This document shows, piece by piece, positions 44,933-53,967 of a stretch of 64,000 nucleotides of DNA. The notes under the pieces were generated by a model that was given only the letters and a program-made list of their open reading frames with translations, made no database searches and was not told the DNA's origin. Each line of letters starts with the position of its first letter. Positions within the stretch are counted from its first letter, which is position 1. The stretch is from positions 1,488,001 to 1,552,000 of the forward strand of contig JAWKXN010000001.1 of NCBI GenBank assembly GCA_041396965.1. The letters run 5' to 3'. Made by a program: the position numbers and the translations under genes. Origin of the DNA: Rickettsiales bacterium (GTDB lineage Bacteria > Pseudomonadota > Alphaproteobacteria > Rickettsiales > SXRF01).

Positions 44933-47900
44933 ATGCCTGAAAAAACAAATAATAAGCACCATTATCCCGAAGTGAATCCTAACCCTGATTTCCCTAAATT
45001 AGAGAAAAAAACTCTATCCTTCTGGAAAGAAAACGATATTTTTCAACAATCAGTTGATTCCCGCTCCACAAAAACTGACTATGGTGAGAATAATGAGTTC
45101 GTCTTTTATGATGGTCCTCCATTTGCTAATGGCTTGCCACATTATGGGCATTTGCTCACAGGTTTTGTAAAGGACGCCTTCGCTCGCTATCAAACTATGC
45201 AAGGTAAGCGGGTAGAGCGCCGTTTCGGTTGGGATTGTCACGGCCTACCCGCCGAGATGGGTAGCGAAAAAGAGCTTGGTATTTCCGGACGTGCCGCCAT
45301 TCAGAATTTCGGTATAGATAAGTTCAACGACCACTGCCGTGAAAACGTGATGAAATACGCCAGTGAATGGGAAGATTACGTCACGAGACAAGCCCGCTGG
45401 GTGGATTTTAAGAATGACTATAAAACTATGGATACCAACTTTATGGAGTCGGTTTTATGGGCATTCAAACAGCTTTATGATAAAGGGCTAATCTATCAAG
45501 CTCACCGTGTGATGCCCTATTCATGGGCAGCGGAAACCCCGCTTTCTAACTTTGAGACCAAGCTGGATAACTCCTATCGTGAGAAGGAAGATAAAGCGAT
45601 TACGGTGGCGTTTGAACTAAACGAAAAGCCAAAGGGCGCACCTGACGCTGATAAATATTATGTTCTCGCATGGACAACCACCCCTTGGACATTACCAAGC
45701 AATCTGGCGTTGGGTGTAAATAGAGAAATGGAGTATTCTTACATTGAAGGGGCAAAAGAAAAAATATGCTACATATGTTCTCCACGTGCCGTAGATTCAT
45801 TAGCTCCATATTTAGGTAGAAAAGATGAAAAAGGTGCTTGGCGAATAAAATATTTAGGCAAAACCACTGGCGAAAATATAATCGGTCTCACTTACAAGCC
45901 CCTCTTCCCTTATTTTGCGGATCGCGCGACTGTCATCCCGAGCGAAGCCGAGGGATCTAGAGATCCTTCGACTCCGCTTCGCTTCACTCAGGATGACAAG
46001 AGAGCCTTCCGTATTCTTGACGGATCTTCCTTTGTCACTGATGGTGACGGCACAGGGATTGTGCATCTTGCCCCTGCCTTTGGTGAGGAGGATCAAAAAT
46101 GCTGTGAGGCAAACGGTATAGAGCTAGTCTGCCCAGTGGACGGGCAAGGCAAATACACCGATGAGATTTTTGATATTGGTACGCAGTCCGGTTTTTCATT
46201 TGATACTCTTGAAACTGAGCGTTGTACACTACGCCCATTTACCAAAGACGACGCGGAACTAATTATTTCCCTTCATACCAACCAGATAGTCATGGATACA
46301 GTCAATGACGGGCTGCAAACAAAAGAGGAAGCACTTGCTGACCTAGAAACGTTTGTCTCACATCAAGAGGAGCATGGCTATAGCCAGTGGGCGGTCTTCA
46401 ACAAAGAATCCGGTAAGTTCATGGGACGGGCTGGTTTACAGTTCATGGATCAACGTGCGGATGGTGGCAATAAAAATCCAGTGTTCCGTGTCGCACTACT
46501 ACCTGATTATTGGAGCTCCGGTTATGGAACTGAATTATGTCGCTTTTGCACTGAATTCGGATTTTATAAACTAAATCTTCCAACAATTATAGCAGGCAGT
46601 CTGGATCATAATCCCAGCGCCTTGTTGATGCTTAAGAAAATCGGCTATCAGCAAAAAGATAGAGTAATGTACAAAAATCACATGGGACCTTACTTCACTA
46701 TCAACAAAGAAGATTATGACGCGAAAAACAAGCTCCCTCCTCTATCTCTTAAAGGCTTAAATGTTATAGCGCAAACTGATGGAAAATGCGACGATGAACC
46801 GTACAAACCAGAACAGCTAAAAAAATATGGTTTGGTGAACCTTCGTATTATCAACTGGCTAAAACTAACCGGCAAACTGGTAAAACAAGAGGACATAAAA
46901 CATAACTATCCGCATTGCTGGCGCACCGACAAACCGCTCATTTATCGGGCAATGCCGAGCTGGTATGTAGAAGTAACAAAGTTCCGTGACCGTGCCGCCG
47001 AGCTTAATCAGCAAATAAACTGGATTCCTGAACATATCCGTGACGGGCAGATGGGACATATGTTAAAAACCGCACCTGATTGGAGCATCTCCCGCAACCG
47101 TTTTTGGGGAACACCTATACCGGTTTGGAAAAACGAAAAAGGTGAAATAAAAGCATTTGGCAGCATCGCTGAATTGGAAGATTTTTTTGGCGTAGAGGTA
47201 GAAGATTTACACCGCCCGTTTATTGATACTCTAACTACCGCCAAAGATGGAAGCAAATGGCAAAGAGTTGAAGATGTGTTTGATTGCTGGTTTGAATCCG
47301 GCTCAATGCCGTTTGCGCAAGTGCATTACCCATTTGAGAATAAAGAGTATTTTGAGGAACATTTCCCCGCCGACTTCATCACTGAGTATGTCGGGCAAAC
47401 ACGTGGCTGGTTTAACACGCTGATTATGCTTTCAACCGCTTTATTTGATAAAATTCCATTCAAAAATTGTATCTGTCATGGGGTAGTGCTGGATGCTGAA
47501 ACCGGACTTAAATATTCCAAACGTCTGAAAAACTACAAAGACCCAATGGAGGTGATTGACCAGTTCGGGGCGGACGCACTGCGCTGGCTTATGATCGCTA
47601 GTCCCGTGATGCGTGGACAGGATCTTATGGTTGATCCTGAAGGTAAATTTATCCGTGACGTGGTGCGCCTTGCTATAAAACCTATATGGAATGCGTATAA
47701 CTTTTTTACGCTTTATGCCAATGCGGATGGTATAGAGGCTTCACTTGTCATCCCGAGCGAAGCCGAGGGATCTAAAGATCCTTCAACTACGCTTCGCTCC
47801 GTTCAGGATAACAATATAATGGATAAATACATACTTGCCAAATGCAATCAATCAGTCAAAGAAATAGAAAAATCTATGAACGATTACGATACCCCAACAG

Positions 47901-48979
47901 CTTGCGACGCTGTCTTACAATTTTTTGATACGCTGAATAACTGGTATATCCGTCGCAGCAAGGAGCGTTTCTGGAAGTCCGAGCATGACACTGACAAGCA
48001 GGCTGCCTATGACACGCTCTACACAGTGTTAACTACTATGTGCCGCGCCGCCGTGCCTCTGTTGCCACTAACTTGTGAGGAAATTTATAGAGGGCTAACT
48101 ACTTCTTCTGCACTCTCACCCTCTGGGAGAGGGCAGGGTGAGGGAAAAGCAAATGTCAGCGTGCATCTTGCCACTTTCCCAACCTATCACCCTTTAACAA
48201 GCAAGGATGACGAGCTAATAGATAAAATAGATTGGATACAAGATGTTTGTAATACAGTCCATTCAATACGCTCTCAATTAAAAATACGCACTCGTCAACC
48301 ACTACAATCCATAAAAATCATTCATCATGGATGGACTAAAAGTGATGAGGAATATAGAGAATATAATGCCATAATTATTGATGAAATAAATGTAAAAGAA
48401 ATAGATGGTAATTCAGAAATTTCCAACTACGCCACCCTCAAACTCTCCATCAACTCAGCCGTTCTTGGTAAACGCTTATCTGCTAAAATGAAGCAAATAA
48501 TCCCTGCTTCTAAAAAAGGCGAATGGAAAAAATTAGATAGTGGCGATTTAGAAATCTGTGGCGAGAAACTACTTCCCACTGAGTATAATTTACAGCTTGA
48601 GCCAAAGCCAGAATATGCGGAACGGGCGCAGGCATTATCCACCAATGATGCTTTAGTAATTCTGGATACAACTATTACTCCAGAGTTGGAAGCGGAAGGC
48701 ATCGCCCGTGATGTGGTACGGATGATTCAACAAGCCCGTAAAGACGCGAATCTAAATGTCTCTGATAAAATAGACTTATACATAAGGTCAGAGGAAAAAA
48801 TAATGTCCGCCATTCACTCTAATAAAAACTATATTATGGAGCAGACCCTTTCTGATAATTTATTGGAAGATGAAATAACTTCACCAACCTACTCCGTTGA
48901 AAATAAAATTGACAATAGTACAATTTATATTTCATTCTCGGCATCAAAACAATCACTCAAACATTCCATACCCGCATGA
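44933..48979 (+). CDS. ileS: Isoleucyl-tRNA synthetase with inserted GNAT domain
   Basis: Class I synthetase charging tRNA-Ile. The HIGH motif is HYGH (residues 70-73) and KMSKS is KYSKR near 860. LKNYKDPMEVIDQFGADALRW and a type-2 (eukaryote-like, mupirocin-insensitive type) sequence follow. The editing motif GTGIVHLAPAFGEED is near residue 372. At 1348 residues it exceeds the usual 930-1090. The extra length consists of a complete GNAT domain (about 421-597) inserted after the editing motif, and three short in-frame repeat-derived peptides near residues 333-356, 938-961 and 1061-1071. The frame is otherwise unbroken and all catalytic motifs are intact. The repeat peptides and the GNAT look like separate events. 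Confidence 0.95.
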   Translation: MPEKTNNKHHYPEVNPNPDFPKLEKKTLSFWKENDIFQQSVDSRSTKTDYGENNEFVFYDGPPFANGLPHYGHLLTGFVKDAFARYQTMQGKRVERRFGWDCHGLPAEMGSEKELGISGRAAIQNFGIDKFNDHCRENVMKYASEWEDYVTRQARWVDFKNDYKTMDTNFMESVLWAFKQLYDKGLIYQAHRVMPYSWAAETPLSNFETKLDNSYREKEDKAITVAFELNEKPKGAPDADKYYVLAWTTTPWTLPSNLALGVNREMEYSYIEGAKEKICYICSPRAVDSLAPYLGRKDEKGAWRIKYLGKTTGENIIGLTYKPLFPYFADRATVIPSEAEGSRDPSTPLRFTQDDKRAFRILDGSSFVTDGDGTGIVHLAPAFGEEDQKCCEANGIELVCPVDGQGKYTDEIFDIGTQSGFSFDTLETERCTLRPFTKDDAELIISLHTNQIVMDTVNDGLQTKEEALADLETFVSHQEEHGYSQWAVFNKESGKFMGRAGLQFMDQRADGGNKNPVFRVALLPDYWSSGYGTELCRFCTEFGFYKLNLPTIIAGSLDHNPSALLMLKKIGYQQKDRVMYKNHMGPYFTINKEDYDAKNKLPPLSLKGLNVIAQTDGKCDDEPYKPEQLKKYGLVNLRIINWLKLTGKLVKQEDIKHNYPHCWRTDKPLIYRAMPSWYVEVTKFRDRAAELNQQINWIPEHIRDGQMGHMLKTAPDWSISRNRFWGTPIPVWKNEKGEIKAFGSIAELEDFFGVEVEDLHRPFIDTLTTAKDGSKWQRVEDVFDCWFESGSMPFAQVHYPFENKEYFEEHFPADFITEYVGQTRGWFNTLIMLSTALFDKIPFKNCICHGVVLDAETGLKYSKRLKNYKDPMEVIDQFGADALRWLMIASPVMRGQDLMVDPEGKFIRDVVRLAIKPIWNAYNFFTLYANADGIEASLVIPSEAEGSKDPSTTLRSVQDNNIMDKYILAKCNQSVKEIEKSMNDYDTPTACDAVLQFFDTLNNWYIRRSKERFWKSEHDTDKQAAYDTLYTVLTTMCRAAVPLLPLTCEEIYRGLTTSSALSPSGRGQGEGKANVSVHLATFPTYHPLTSKDDELIDKIDWIQDVCNTVHSIRSQLKIRTRQPLQSIKIIHHGWTKSDEEYREYNAIIIDEINVKEIDGNSEISNYATLKLSINSAVLGKRLSAKMKQIIPASKKGEWKKLDSGDLEICGEKLLPTEYNLQLEPKPEYAERAQALSTNDALVILDTTITPELEAEGIARDVVRMIQQARKDANLNVSDKIDLYIRSEEKIMSAIHSNKNYIMEQTLSDNLLEDEITSPTYSVENKIDNSTIYISFSASKQSLKHSIPA
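45931..45998. repeat. 68-bp palindromic repeat in ileS, copy 1
   Basis: Starts TGTCATCCCGAGCGAAGCCG and ends CAGGATGACA. Imperfect palindrome read in frame as VIPSEAEGSRDPSTPLRFTQ in the editing domain. Nearly the same unit recurs at 47746-47813. Confidence 0.9.
46193..46725 (+). other. GNAT acetyltransferase domain inside ileS
   Basis: Codes for a RimJ/RimL-type N-acetyltransferase (Acetyltransf_3 plan) of about 177 residues: LETERCTLRPFTKDDAELI at the N-terminus, TKEEALADLETFVSHQEEHGY, WAVFNKESGKFMGRAGLQF, motif A RVALLPDYWSSGYGTELCRF (acetyl-CoA pyrophosphate loop SSGYGT) and AGSLDHNPSALLMLKKIGYQ. Start and end are set by the flanking synthetase: VDGQGKYTDEIFDI before it, and LSLKGLNVIAQTDG after it. 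It lies in the CP1 editing region, so the domain projects from it. Confidence 0.88.
47746..47813. repeat. 68-bp palindromic repeat in ileS, copy 2
   Basis: Starts TGTCATCCCGAGCGAAGCCG and is read in the same frame as copy 1, giving VIPSEAEGSKDPSTTLRSVQ. It is inserted between NADGIEAS and the IMDKYILAK anticodon-binding part. Length equal to copy 1. Confidence 0.9.
48115..48142. repeat. Short palindromic repeat in ileS
   Basis: CTCACCC (48115-48121) pairs with GGGTGAG (48136-48142), with CTCTGGGAGAG in between. It is read in frame as LSPSGRGQGEG, a peptide often seen where this type of element enters genes. It lies in the C-terminal anticodon-binding region. Confidence 0.85.
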
Positions 48980-48991
48980 GGATATAATACA

Positions 48992-49651
48992 ATGTCACTA
49001 CAAGAAAATCAGGCACGAAATATGGTTATTGGTCAGCTGGAAACCAACGCTATTACCACACCATCAATCAAGAAGGTGTTGTTTGATGTACCACGCGAAT
49101 TTTTTGTCCCGATAGAGTTAAAAAACTCAGCGTATATAGATCAAGATATTGAGATATATAAAAACCGTTTTTTGCTCGCTCCGCTTACCTTCGCTAAACT
49201 TCTTGAATTGGCTAATATTACCCCGTCATGCCGAGTGTTGGTCATTGGTTGCGGCAATGGTTACTCTACAGTTATATTGTCTGAACTTGCAGGGCACGTC
49301 GTATCCATTGACAGCGACAAGGAGTTAATCGCCATAGCTAATGATAATATGATGCGACTTGGCGTAAAAGATGTAAATATAAAGCACGTCAAAAATATGG
49401 CTGATGGTTACGCTATGTCCGCGCCATATGATGTTATATTCATAAATGGCGCTGTTGAGTATCTTCCGCATCAACTTGCCACACAGCTAGCCATCGGTGG
49501 CAGACTTGTCGCCATCCAGAAAGTCTCTACCGGTCTTGGCAAAGGTATATTAGTAAAACATATGGACGGACAAGTAAACGTACAGTCATATTTTGATAGT
49601 TCATCGGCGACACTTGAAGGGTTTGAACAGAAAGAAAAATTTACATTTTAA
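48992..49651 (+). CDS. pcm: Protein-L-isoaspartate O-methyltransferase
   Basis: SAM-dependent repair methyltransferase family. RNMVIGQLETNAITTPSIKKVLFDVPREFFVP, VLVIGCGNGYSTVILSELAG and the YDVIFINGAVEYLP/GGRLVAIQ segments are typical. The length of 219 is normal. It leads the pcm-tolC-popZ order common to alphaproteobacteria. Confidence 0.93.
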   Translation: MSLQENQARNMVIGQLETNAITTPSIKKVLFDVPREFFVPIELKNSAYIDQDIEIYKNRFLLAPLTFAKLLELANITPSCRVLVIGCGNGYSTVILSELAGHVVSIDSDKELIAIANDNMMRLGVKDVNIKHVKNMADGYAMSAPYDVIFINGAVEYLPHQLATQLAIGGRLVAIQKVSTGLGKGILVKHMDGQVNVQSYFDSSSATLEGFEQKEKFTF

Positions 49652-49691
49652 TAACTTGTTACATAGCACAAAAACCATTATAAAACACTAT

Positions 49692-51287
49692 ATGAAAAAT
49701 ACTGTACATCCTCTAAATACGAAAATTATCGCGGCTATTCTTTCTATATCCTTAATTACTGGGTGTGATTACCTACCAGAATCCTTAAATACTTCCAACT
49801 CAGAAAAAATAGATAGTAAGCAAAATGACAATGCGGCTTCTATCGGACCTAAGAAAGAGTCGGTTAAAAGTGAGGAACATAGTAAAGATGAGACGTCAAA
49901 AAACGCTAATCCAAAATCATATGATAAAAAAACATCCAAGCCCGACAGCAATTACCTGAATATTGAAAAAACCGCTATCGCCGGTAAAGACAAAAATGAT
50001 TACAGCATAATAGATGATGTTTCTCTTAGAAAAACCCTAGAATATGTCTATGATAATCACCCGCAAATAAAAGCGAAGCGTGAAGAGCTAAAAGCGATTG
50101 ATGAGAATGTAGCGCAGGCTATTTCTGGATTCCGTCCAGATGTGACCGCGAATCTTAGCAAAGGTAGAGAGAGAATCAAAAGTACGACACCTGACTGGAA
50201 TTATGGCGACTCAAAATCCAAAAATATAGTCGTAAACCAGCCAATATTCAAAGGAGGTAGAACCCTTGCCGACCTAAAAACATCAAAAGAACGAGTAAAA
50301 GCGGCAAGAGCGGAACTGCTTTCTACCGAACAAGAGTTATTATTTAACGCGGTAGTGTCCTACACCGATGTGGTAGAAAAATATTATGTGCTGAAATTAA
50401 ACCAAAAAAATGTTGATGTACTTAAAAGACAGCTTGAGGCGACAAAATCAAGATTCAAAGTTGGCGATCTCACCTTGACTGATGTATCACAGTCAGAAGC
50501 ACGTCTGGCACGTGCTGTAGCTGACGAAAGACAAGCACTTGGTGATCTGGAAGTGGTAAAAGCTACTTTCAACAGAATAATAGGTTACGAAGCTAATAAA
50601 GACATGAAAATGCCTCCTGTTCCATCTGAGATACCAACAAGTCTTGCTAAGGCACAAGAGATAGCGTCAAGCAATAACCCTATTTTAATCGCCGCTCGTC
50701 ACTTAGAGAAATCAGCCGATAGTGACGTATATAGTAAAGCCTCTAGCCTGTTACCGGACGTATCCTTACAAGGAGTAGCAAGCAGAAGTGACAGCGCGAA
50801 TAATTTTAGCAGCTTTGATAGCGATAGTATTAAATTAAATGTAACGATACCTATATACAGATCGGGAGCTGAGTGGTCGCGACTAAGACAGGCGAGAAAT
50901 CTAGCGCAACAAGCTAAATTTAATACCATTGATACTAATAAATCAATTATTGAAAATGTTACTATCGCTTGGGAAGCTTATAATACGAGTAAAGAAATTA
51001 TTAAATCTAACCAAGCAGCGGTAGAGGCCGCCAAAGTGGCGTTAAATGGTGTCCGCAAAGAAAATGAGTATGGTGTGCGTACCATACTTGACGTGCTTGA
51101 CGCTGAACAAGAAGCGTTCTTCGCTGAAGTAAGCCTTATTAAAGCTATTCGTAATGAAAAAATACAAGCTTACAGACTACTTGCCACAATAGGAAAATTA
51201 ACCAATGAAGGTCTAAAAATAAAGACAACAACAGAAAGTCCAAAGAAACATTATGATAGTATAAAATATCAGTTAATTGGATTATGA
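49692..51287 (+). CDS. tolC: TolC-type outer membrane channel lipoprotein
   Basis: About 531 residues from ATG 49692. Signal peptide with lipobox SLITGCDYL, so it is lipid-anchored like OprM. A Ser/Lys-rich linker (about 30-110) precedes two OEP repeats: NHPQIKAKREELKAIDENVAQAISGFRPDVTA and NNPILIAARHLEKSADSDVYSKASSLLPDVSLQG. VLDAEQEAFFAEVSLIKA lies at the C-terminus. It acts as the outer channel for tripartite efflux or type I secretion. The long charged linker is unusual. Confidence 0.93.
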   Translation: MKNTVHPLNTKIIAAILSISLITGCDYLPESLNTSNSEKIDSKQNDNAASIGPKKESVKSEEHSKDETSKNANPKSYDKKTSKPDSNYLNIEKTAIAGKDKNDYSIIDDVSLRKTLEYVYDNHPQIKAKREELKAIDENVAQAISGFRPDVTANLSKGRERIKSTTPDWNYGDSKSKNIVVNQPIFKGGRTLADLKTSKERVKAARAELLSTEQELLFNAVVSYTDVVEKYYVLKLNQKNVDVLKRQLEATKSRFKVGDLTLTDVSQSEARLARAVADERQALGDLEVVKATFNRIIGYEANKDMKMPPVPSEIPTSLAKAQEIASSNNPILIAARHLEKSADSDVYSKASSLLPDVSLQGVASRSDSANNFSSFDSDSIKLNVTIPIYRSGAEWSRLRQARNLAQQAKFNTIDTNKSIIENVTIAWEAYNTSKEIIKSNQAAVEAAKVALNGVRKENEYGVRTILDVLDAEQEAFFAEVSLIKAIRNEKIQAYRLLATIGKLTNEGLKIKTTTESPKKHYDSIKYQLIGL

Positions 51288-51369
51288 TAATGTTTATTTA
51301 ATACTTTTTATATAATTATATAAAAATGCTCCAAGTATTGGATAATGGATTATAGTGTTTTTTTATTTT

Positions 51370-51384
51370 TGACCATACTGGTCA
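51370..51384. promoter_or_regulatory. Perfect 15-bp palindrome, possible operator
   Basis: TGACCATACTGGTCA lies 70 bases before the popZ start. A dyad of this length and form (TGACC-N5-GGTCA) would fit a TetR- or GntR-type operator. No regulator gene is next to it. Confidence 0.4.
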
Positions 51385-51453
51385 GTCAAAGGAAAATATG
51401 TTAATAATACATATGATGAACGATAAACGGTATATATAGTGTTGGAGAATGCC

Positions 51454-52116
51454 ATGGAGGCAAAGAAAAAAGAAGAGACTGTCGGTGATGATGATCTTTC
51501 TATGGAGGATATTCTTCAGTCAATACGTCGTATAATAGCCGATGATGAAGATGGTGACGAAGAAGTAAAAGCTGAAGATGCTAAAACTAATGGTGAGGAT
51601 GTTAAACCAGATGCTGTAAATGACTCTGACATATTGGAACTCACCGATATGATAGAAGACGATGGTTCAATAACAAATCTTAAGGATGGTAATAATGATA
51701 ATAAAGAGGACTCTTCTGTAGACGTACTGGATAATATTGATGAAGCGCTGAAGCCAGAAGAAAAAATAGAAGGCAAAGAAGAGAAAACAGAAGAAGCCCC
51801 AGTGGTTCAAGAAGAAGTAAAAGCTGAGGAAGCGGTTGCTGATTCTACTGAAGAACCTAAACAAGAAGCTACTGATGATAGCCTAATCTCAAAGGAAACA
51901 GAAAATACCGCTTCCGCCGCTCTGTCTAAACTCAAAAAACCAGATAAACCAGCCGCTCCTCATGTTCCATCACCCGCTTTCCGCTCTGGTAAAACCGTAG
52001 AGGATATGGTAGAGGAAATGCTGCGCCCAATGATGAAAGAATGGCTTGATGATAATCTTCCAGAGATTGTTGAGCGTTTGGTCGCCAAAGAGATAGCAAG
52101 ACTTAGTCGCGACTAA
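51454..52116 (+). CDS. popZ: Polar organising protein PopZ (DUF2497)
   Basis: A 220-residue protein. The N-terminal helix DDDLSMEDILQSIRRIIADDEDG and the C-terminal VEDMVEEMLRPMMKEWLDDNLPEIVERLVAKEIARLSRD are the DUF2497 signature. A long acidic disordered middle (about residues 40-160) links them. In Caulobacter PopZ anchors chromosome origins and other polar proteins. The ATG at 51454 has GGAG 6 bases upstream. An in-frame GTG at 51439 is less likely. Confidence 0.96.
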   Translation: MEAKKKEETVGDDDLSMEDILQSIRRIIADDEDGDEEVKAEDAKTNGEDVKPDAVNDSDILELTDMIEDDGSITNLKDGNNDNKEDSSVDVLDNIDEALKPEEKIEGKEEKTEEAPVVQEEVKAEEAVADSTEEPKQEATDDSLISKETENTASAALSKLKKPDKPAAPHVPSPAFRSGKTVEDMVEEMLRPMMKEWLDDNLPEIVERLVAKEIARLSRD

Positions 52117-52245
52117 AAACCAGCCAAATCCCCATTGAAAAACCTATTGATAGATTGAAGTATTTTTGCTTTAATCCCGTCTCTGTCGTCTCCATTAATT
52201 ACTATACGACGCATGATAGAAAACTTACGATAAAAAGTGACAATA

Positions 52246-53967
52246 ATGACTAAAACTTATGGAAAATCAACTCTGCCCAGCAGACACGTAACTGAAGGAG
52301 CCGAGCGCGCCCCTCATCGCTCATATCTTTACGCTATGGGCATAACTGAGGCTGGAATCAATGCTCCGCTTATCGGAGTAGCCACAACTTGGAACGAGGC
52401 AGCTCCCTGTAATATAACCCTCGCCCGTCAAGCACAAGTTGTTAAAAAAGGTGTCGCGGCAGCCGGTGGTACTCCTAGAGAATTTACCACTATCACCGTA
52501 ACTGATGGTATCGCTATGGGGCATGAGGGGATGAAATCATCTCTTATTTCAAGAGAGGTCATCGCTGACTCTGTTGAGCTTACTATGCGTGGTCATTGTT
52601 ATGACGCTCTTGTTGGTCTTGCCGGATGTGATAAATCATTACCCGGACTCATGATGGCAATGGTAAGACTAAATGTTCCCAGCGTGTTTATTTACGGTGG
52701 TTCTATCTTACCAGGAAAATACAAGGACAGGCAGGTAACAGTAGTTGATGTCTTTGAGGGAGTGGGCAAGTATAGCTCTGGAAATATGAGTGAGGAAGAG
52801 CTACGCGCGCTTGAACAGGTCGCCTGTCCTTCCGCTGGCTCATGTGGTGGGCAATTTACCGCTAATACTATGGCTTGCGTAAGCGAGGCGATTGGTCTTG
52901 CTCTGCCTAACTCCGCGGGCGCTCCAGCACCTTATGAGTCACGTGATTCTTTCGCGTTTGAATCCGGAAAAGTAGTTATGGAATTACTTAAGAATAAGCT
53001 GCGTCCCCGTGATATAGTAAGTCGGAAGGCACTTGAGAACGCCGCCGCTGTTGTCGCCGCGACCGGAGGCTCTACTAACGCAGCTCTTCACCTACCGGCT
53101 ATCGCCAATGAGTGTGGAATAGATTTTGATATACACGCTGTTGGTGAGATATTCAAACGCACTCCATATCTTGCTGATTTAATGCCGGGCGGGAAATATA
53201 CCGCCAAAGATTTATATGAGGTTGGCGGCGTTCAAATAGTAATGAAAACCCTACTTGCTGGTGGATATTTACATGGTGACTGCATAACAGTTACCGGAAA
53301 AACCATCGCTGAGAATCTTGAGAGTATAAAATTCCCAGCCAAGCAAGATGTCGTTTATCCTCACGATAAACCGCTAAGGGACGAAGGTGGTGTCGTTGTG
53401 CTTAAAGGTAATCTCGCCCCAGAAGGAGCTATCGTAAAAGTCGCTGGAATGAAAAATCTAGTATTTAGCGGCACAGCTTTATGTTTTGATTGTGAAGAAG
53501 ACGCTTTCGCAGCGGTTGAATCAAGAAAATACAAGGAAGGTGACGTTATTGTAATTCGTTATGAGGGACCTCGTGGAGGACCAGGTATGCGTGAGATGCT
53601 CTCAACAACCGCCGCCATATATGGTCAAGGAATGGGAGACAAGGTAGCGCTCATCACTGATGGTCGTTTTTCAGGAGGAACTAGAGGTTTCTGCATCGGG
53701 CACGTTGGTCCGGAAGCGGCACTTGGCGGAGTCATCGCTCTTCTTAGAGATGGCGATAAAATAACGATTGACGCTGCAAATTCTACCATAGACGTAGATA
53801 TTTCTGACAAAGAACTGGAAGAACGCCGTAAAAATTGGAAACCACGTAGTAATAATCATAATTCTGGCGCTTTATGGAAATACGCGCAAATAGTTGGTTC
53901 CGCTGAAAAAGGGGCGGTAACCCATATGGGAGGCAAAGCCGAAAAAGGTAGCTATGCGGATATTTAG
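52246..53967 (+). CDS. ilvD: Dihydroxy-acid dehydratase
   Basis: Fe-S enzyme of branched-chain amino-acid synthesis. The cluster Cys are in GLAGCDKSLPGLMMAM and ACPSAGSCGGQFTANTM. SIFIYGGSI-like VFIYGGSILPG, GRFSGGTRGFCIGHVGPEA and YEGPRGGPGMREML are typical. About 573 residues from ATG 52246. Overlap of 14 bases with the next gene. Confidence 0.96.
   Translation: MTKTYGKSTLPSRHVTEGAERAPHRSYLYAMGITEAGINAPLIGVATTWNEAAPCNITLARQAQVVKKGVAAAGGTPREFTTITVTDGIAMGHEGMKSSLISREVIADSVELTMRGHCYDALVGLAGCDKSLPGLMMAMVRLNVPSVFIYGGSILPGKYKDRQVTVVDVFEGVGKYSSGNMSEEELRALEQVACPSAGSCGGQFTANTMACVSEAIGLALPNSAGAPAPYESRDSFAFESGKVVMELLKNKLRPRDIVSRKALENAAAVVAATGGSTNAALHLPAIANECGIDFDIHAVGEIFKRTPYLADLMPGGKYTAKDLYEVGGVQIVMKTLLAGGYLHGDCITVTGKTIAENLESIKFPAKQDVVYPHDKPLRDEGGVVVLKGNLAPEGAIVKVAGMKNLVFSGTALCFDCEEDAFAAVESRKYKEGDVIVIRYEGPRGGPGMREMLSTTAAIYGQGMGDKVALITDGRFSGGTRGFCIGHVGPEAALGGVIALLRDGDKITIDAANSTIDVDISDKELEERRKNWKPRSNNHNSGALWKYAQIVGSAEKGAVTHMGGKAEKGSYADI

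Noticed and set aside
45931..48142. ileS as a pseudogene because of repeats
   Set aside because: All three repeats keep the frame and the catalytic motifs on both sides are intact.
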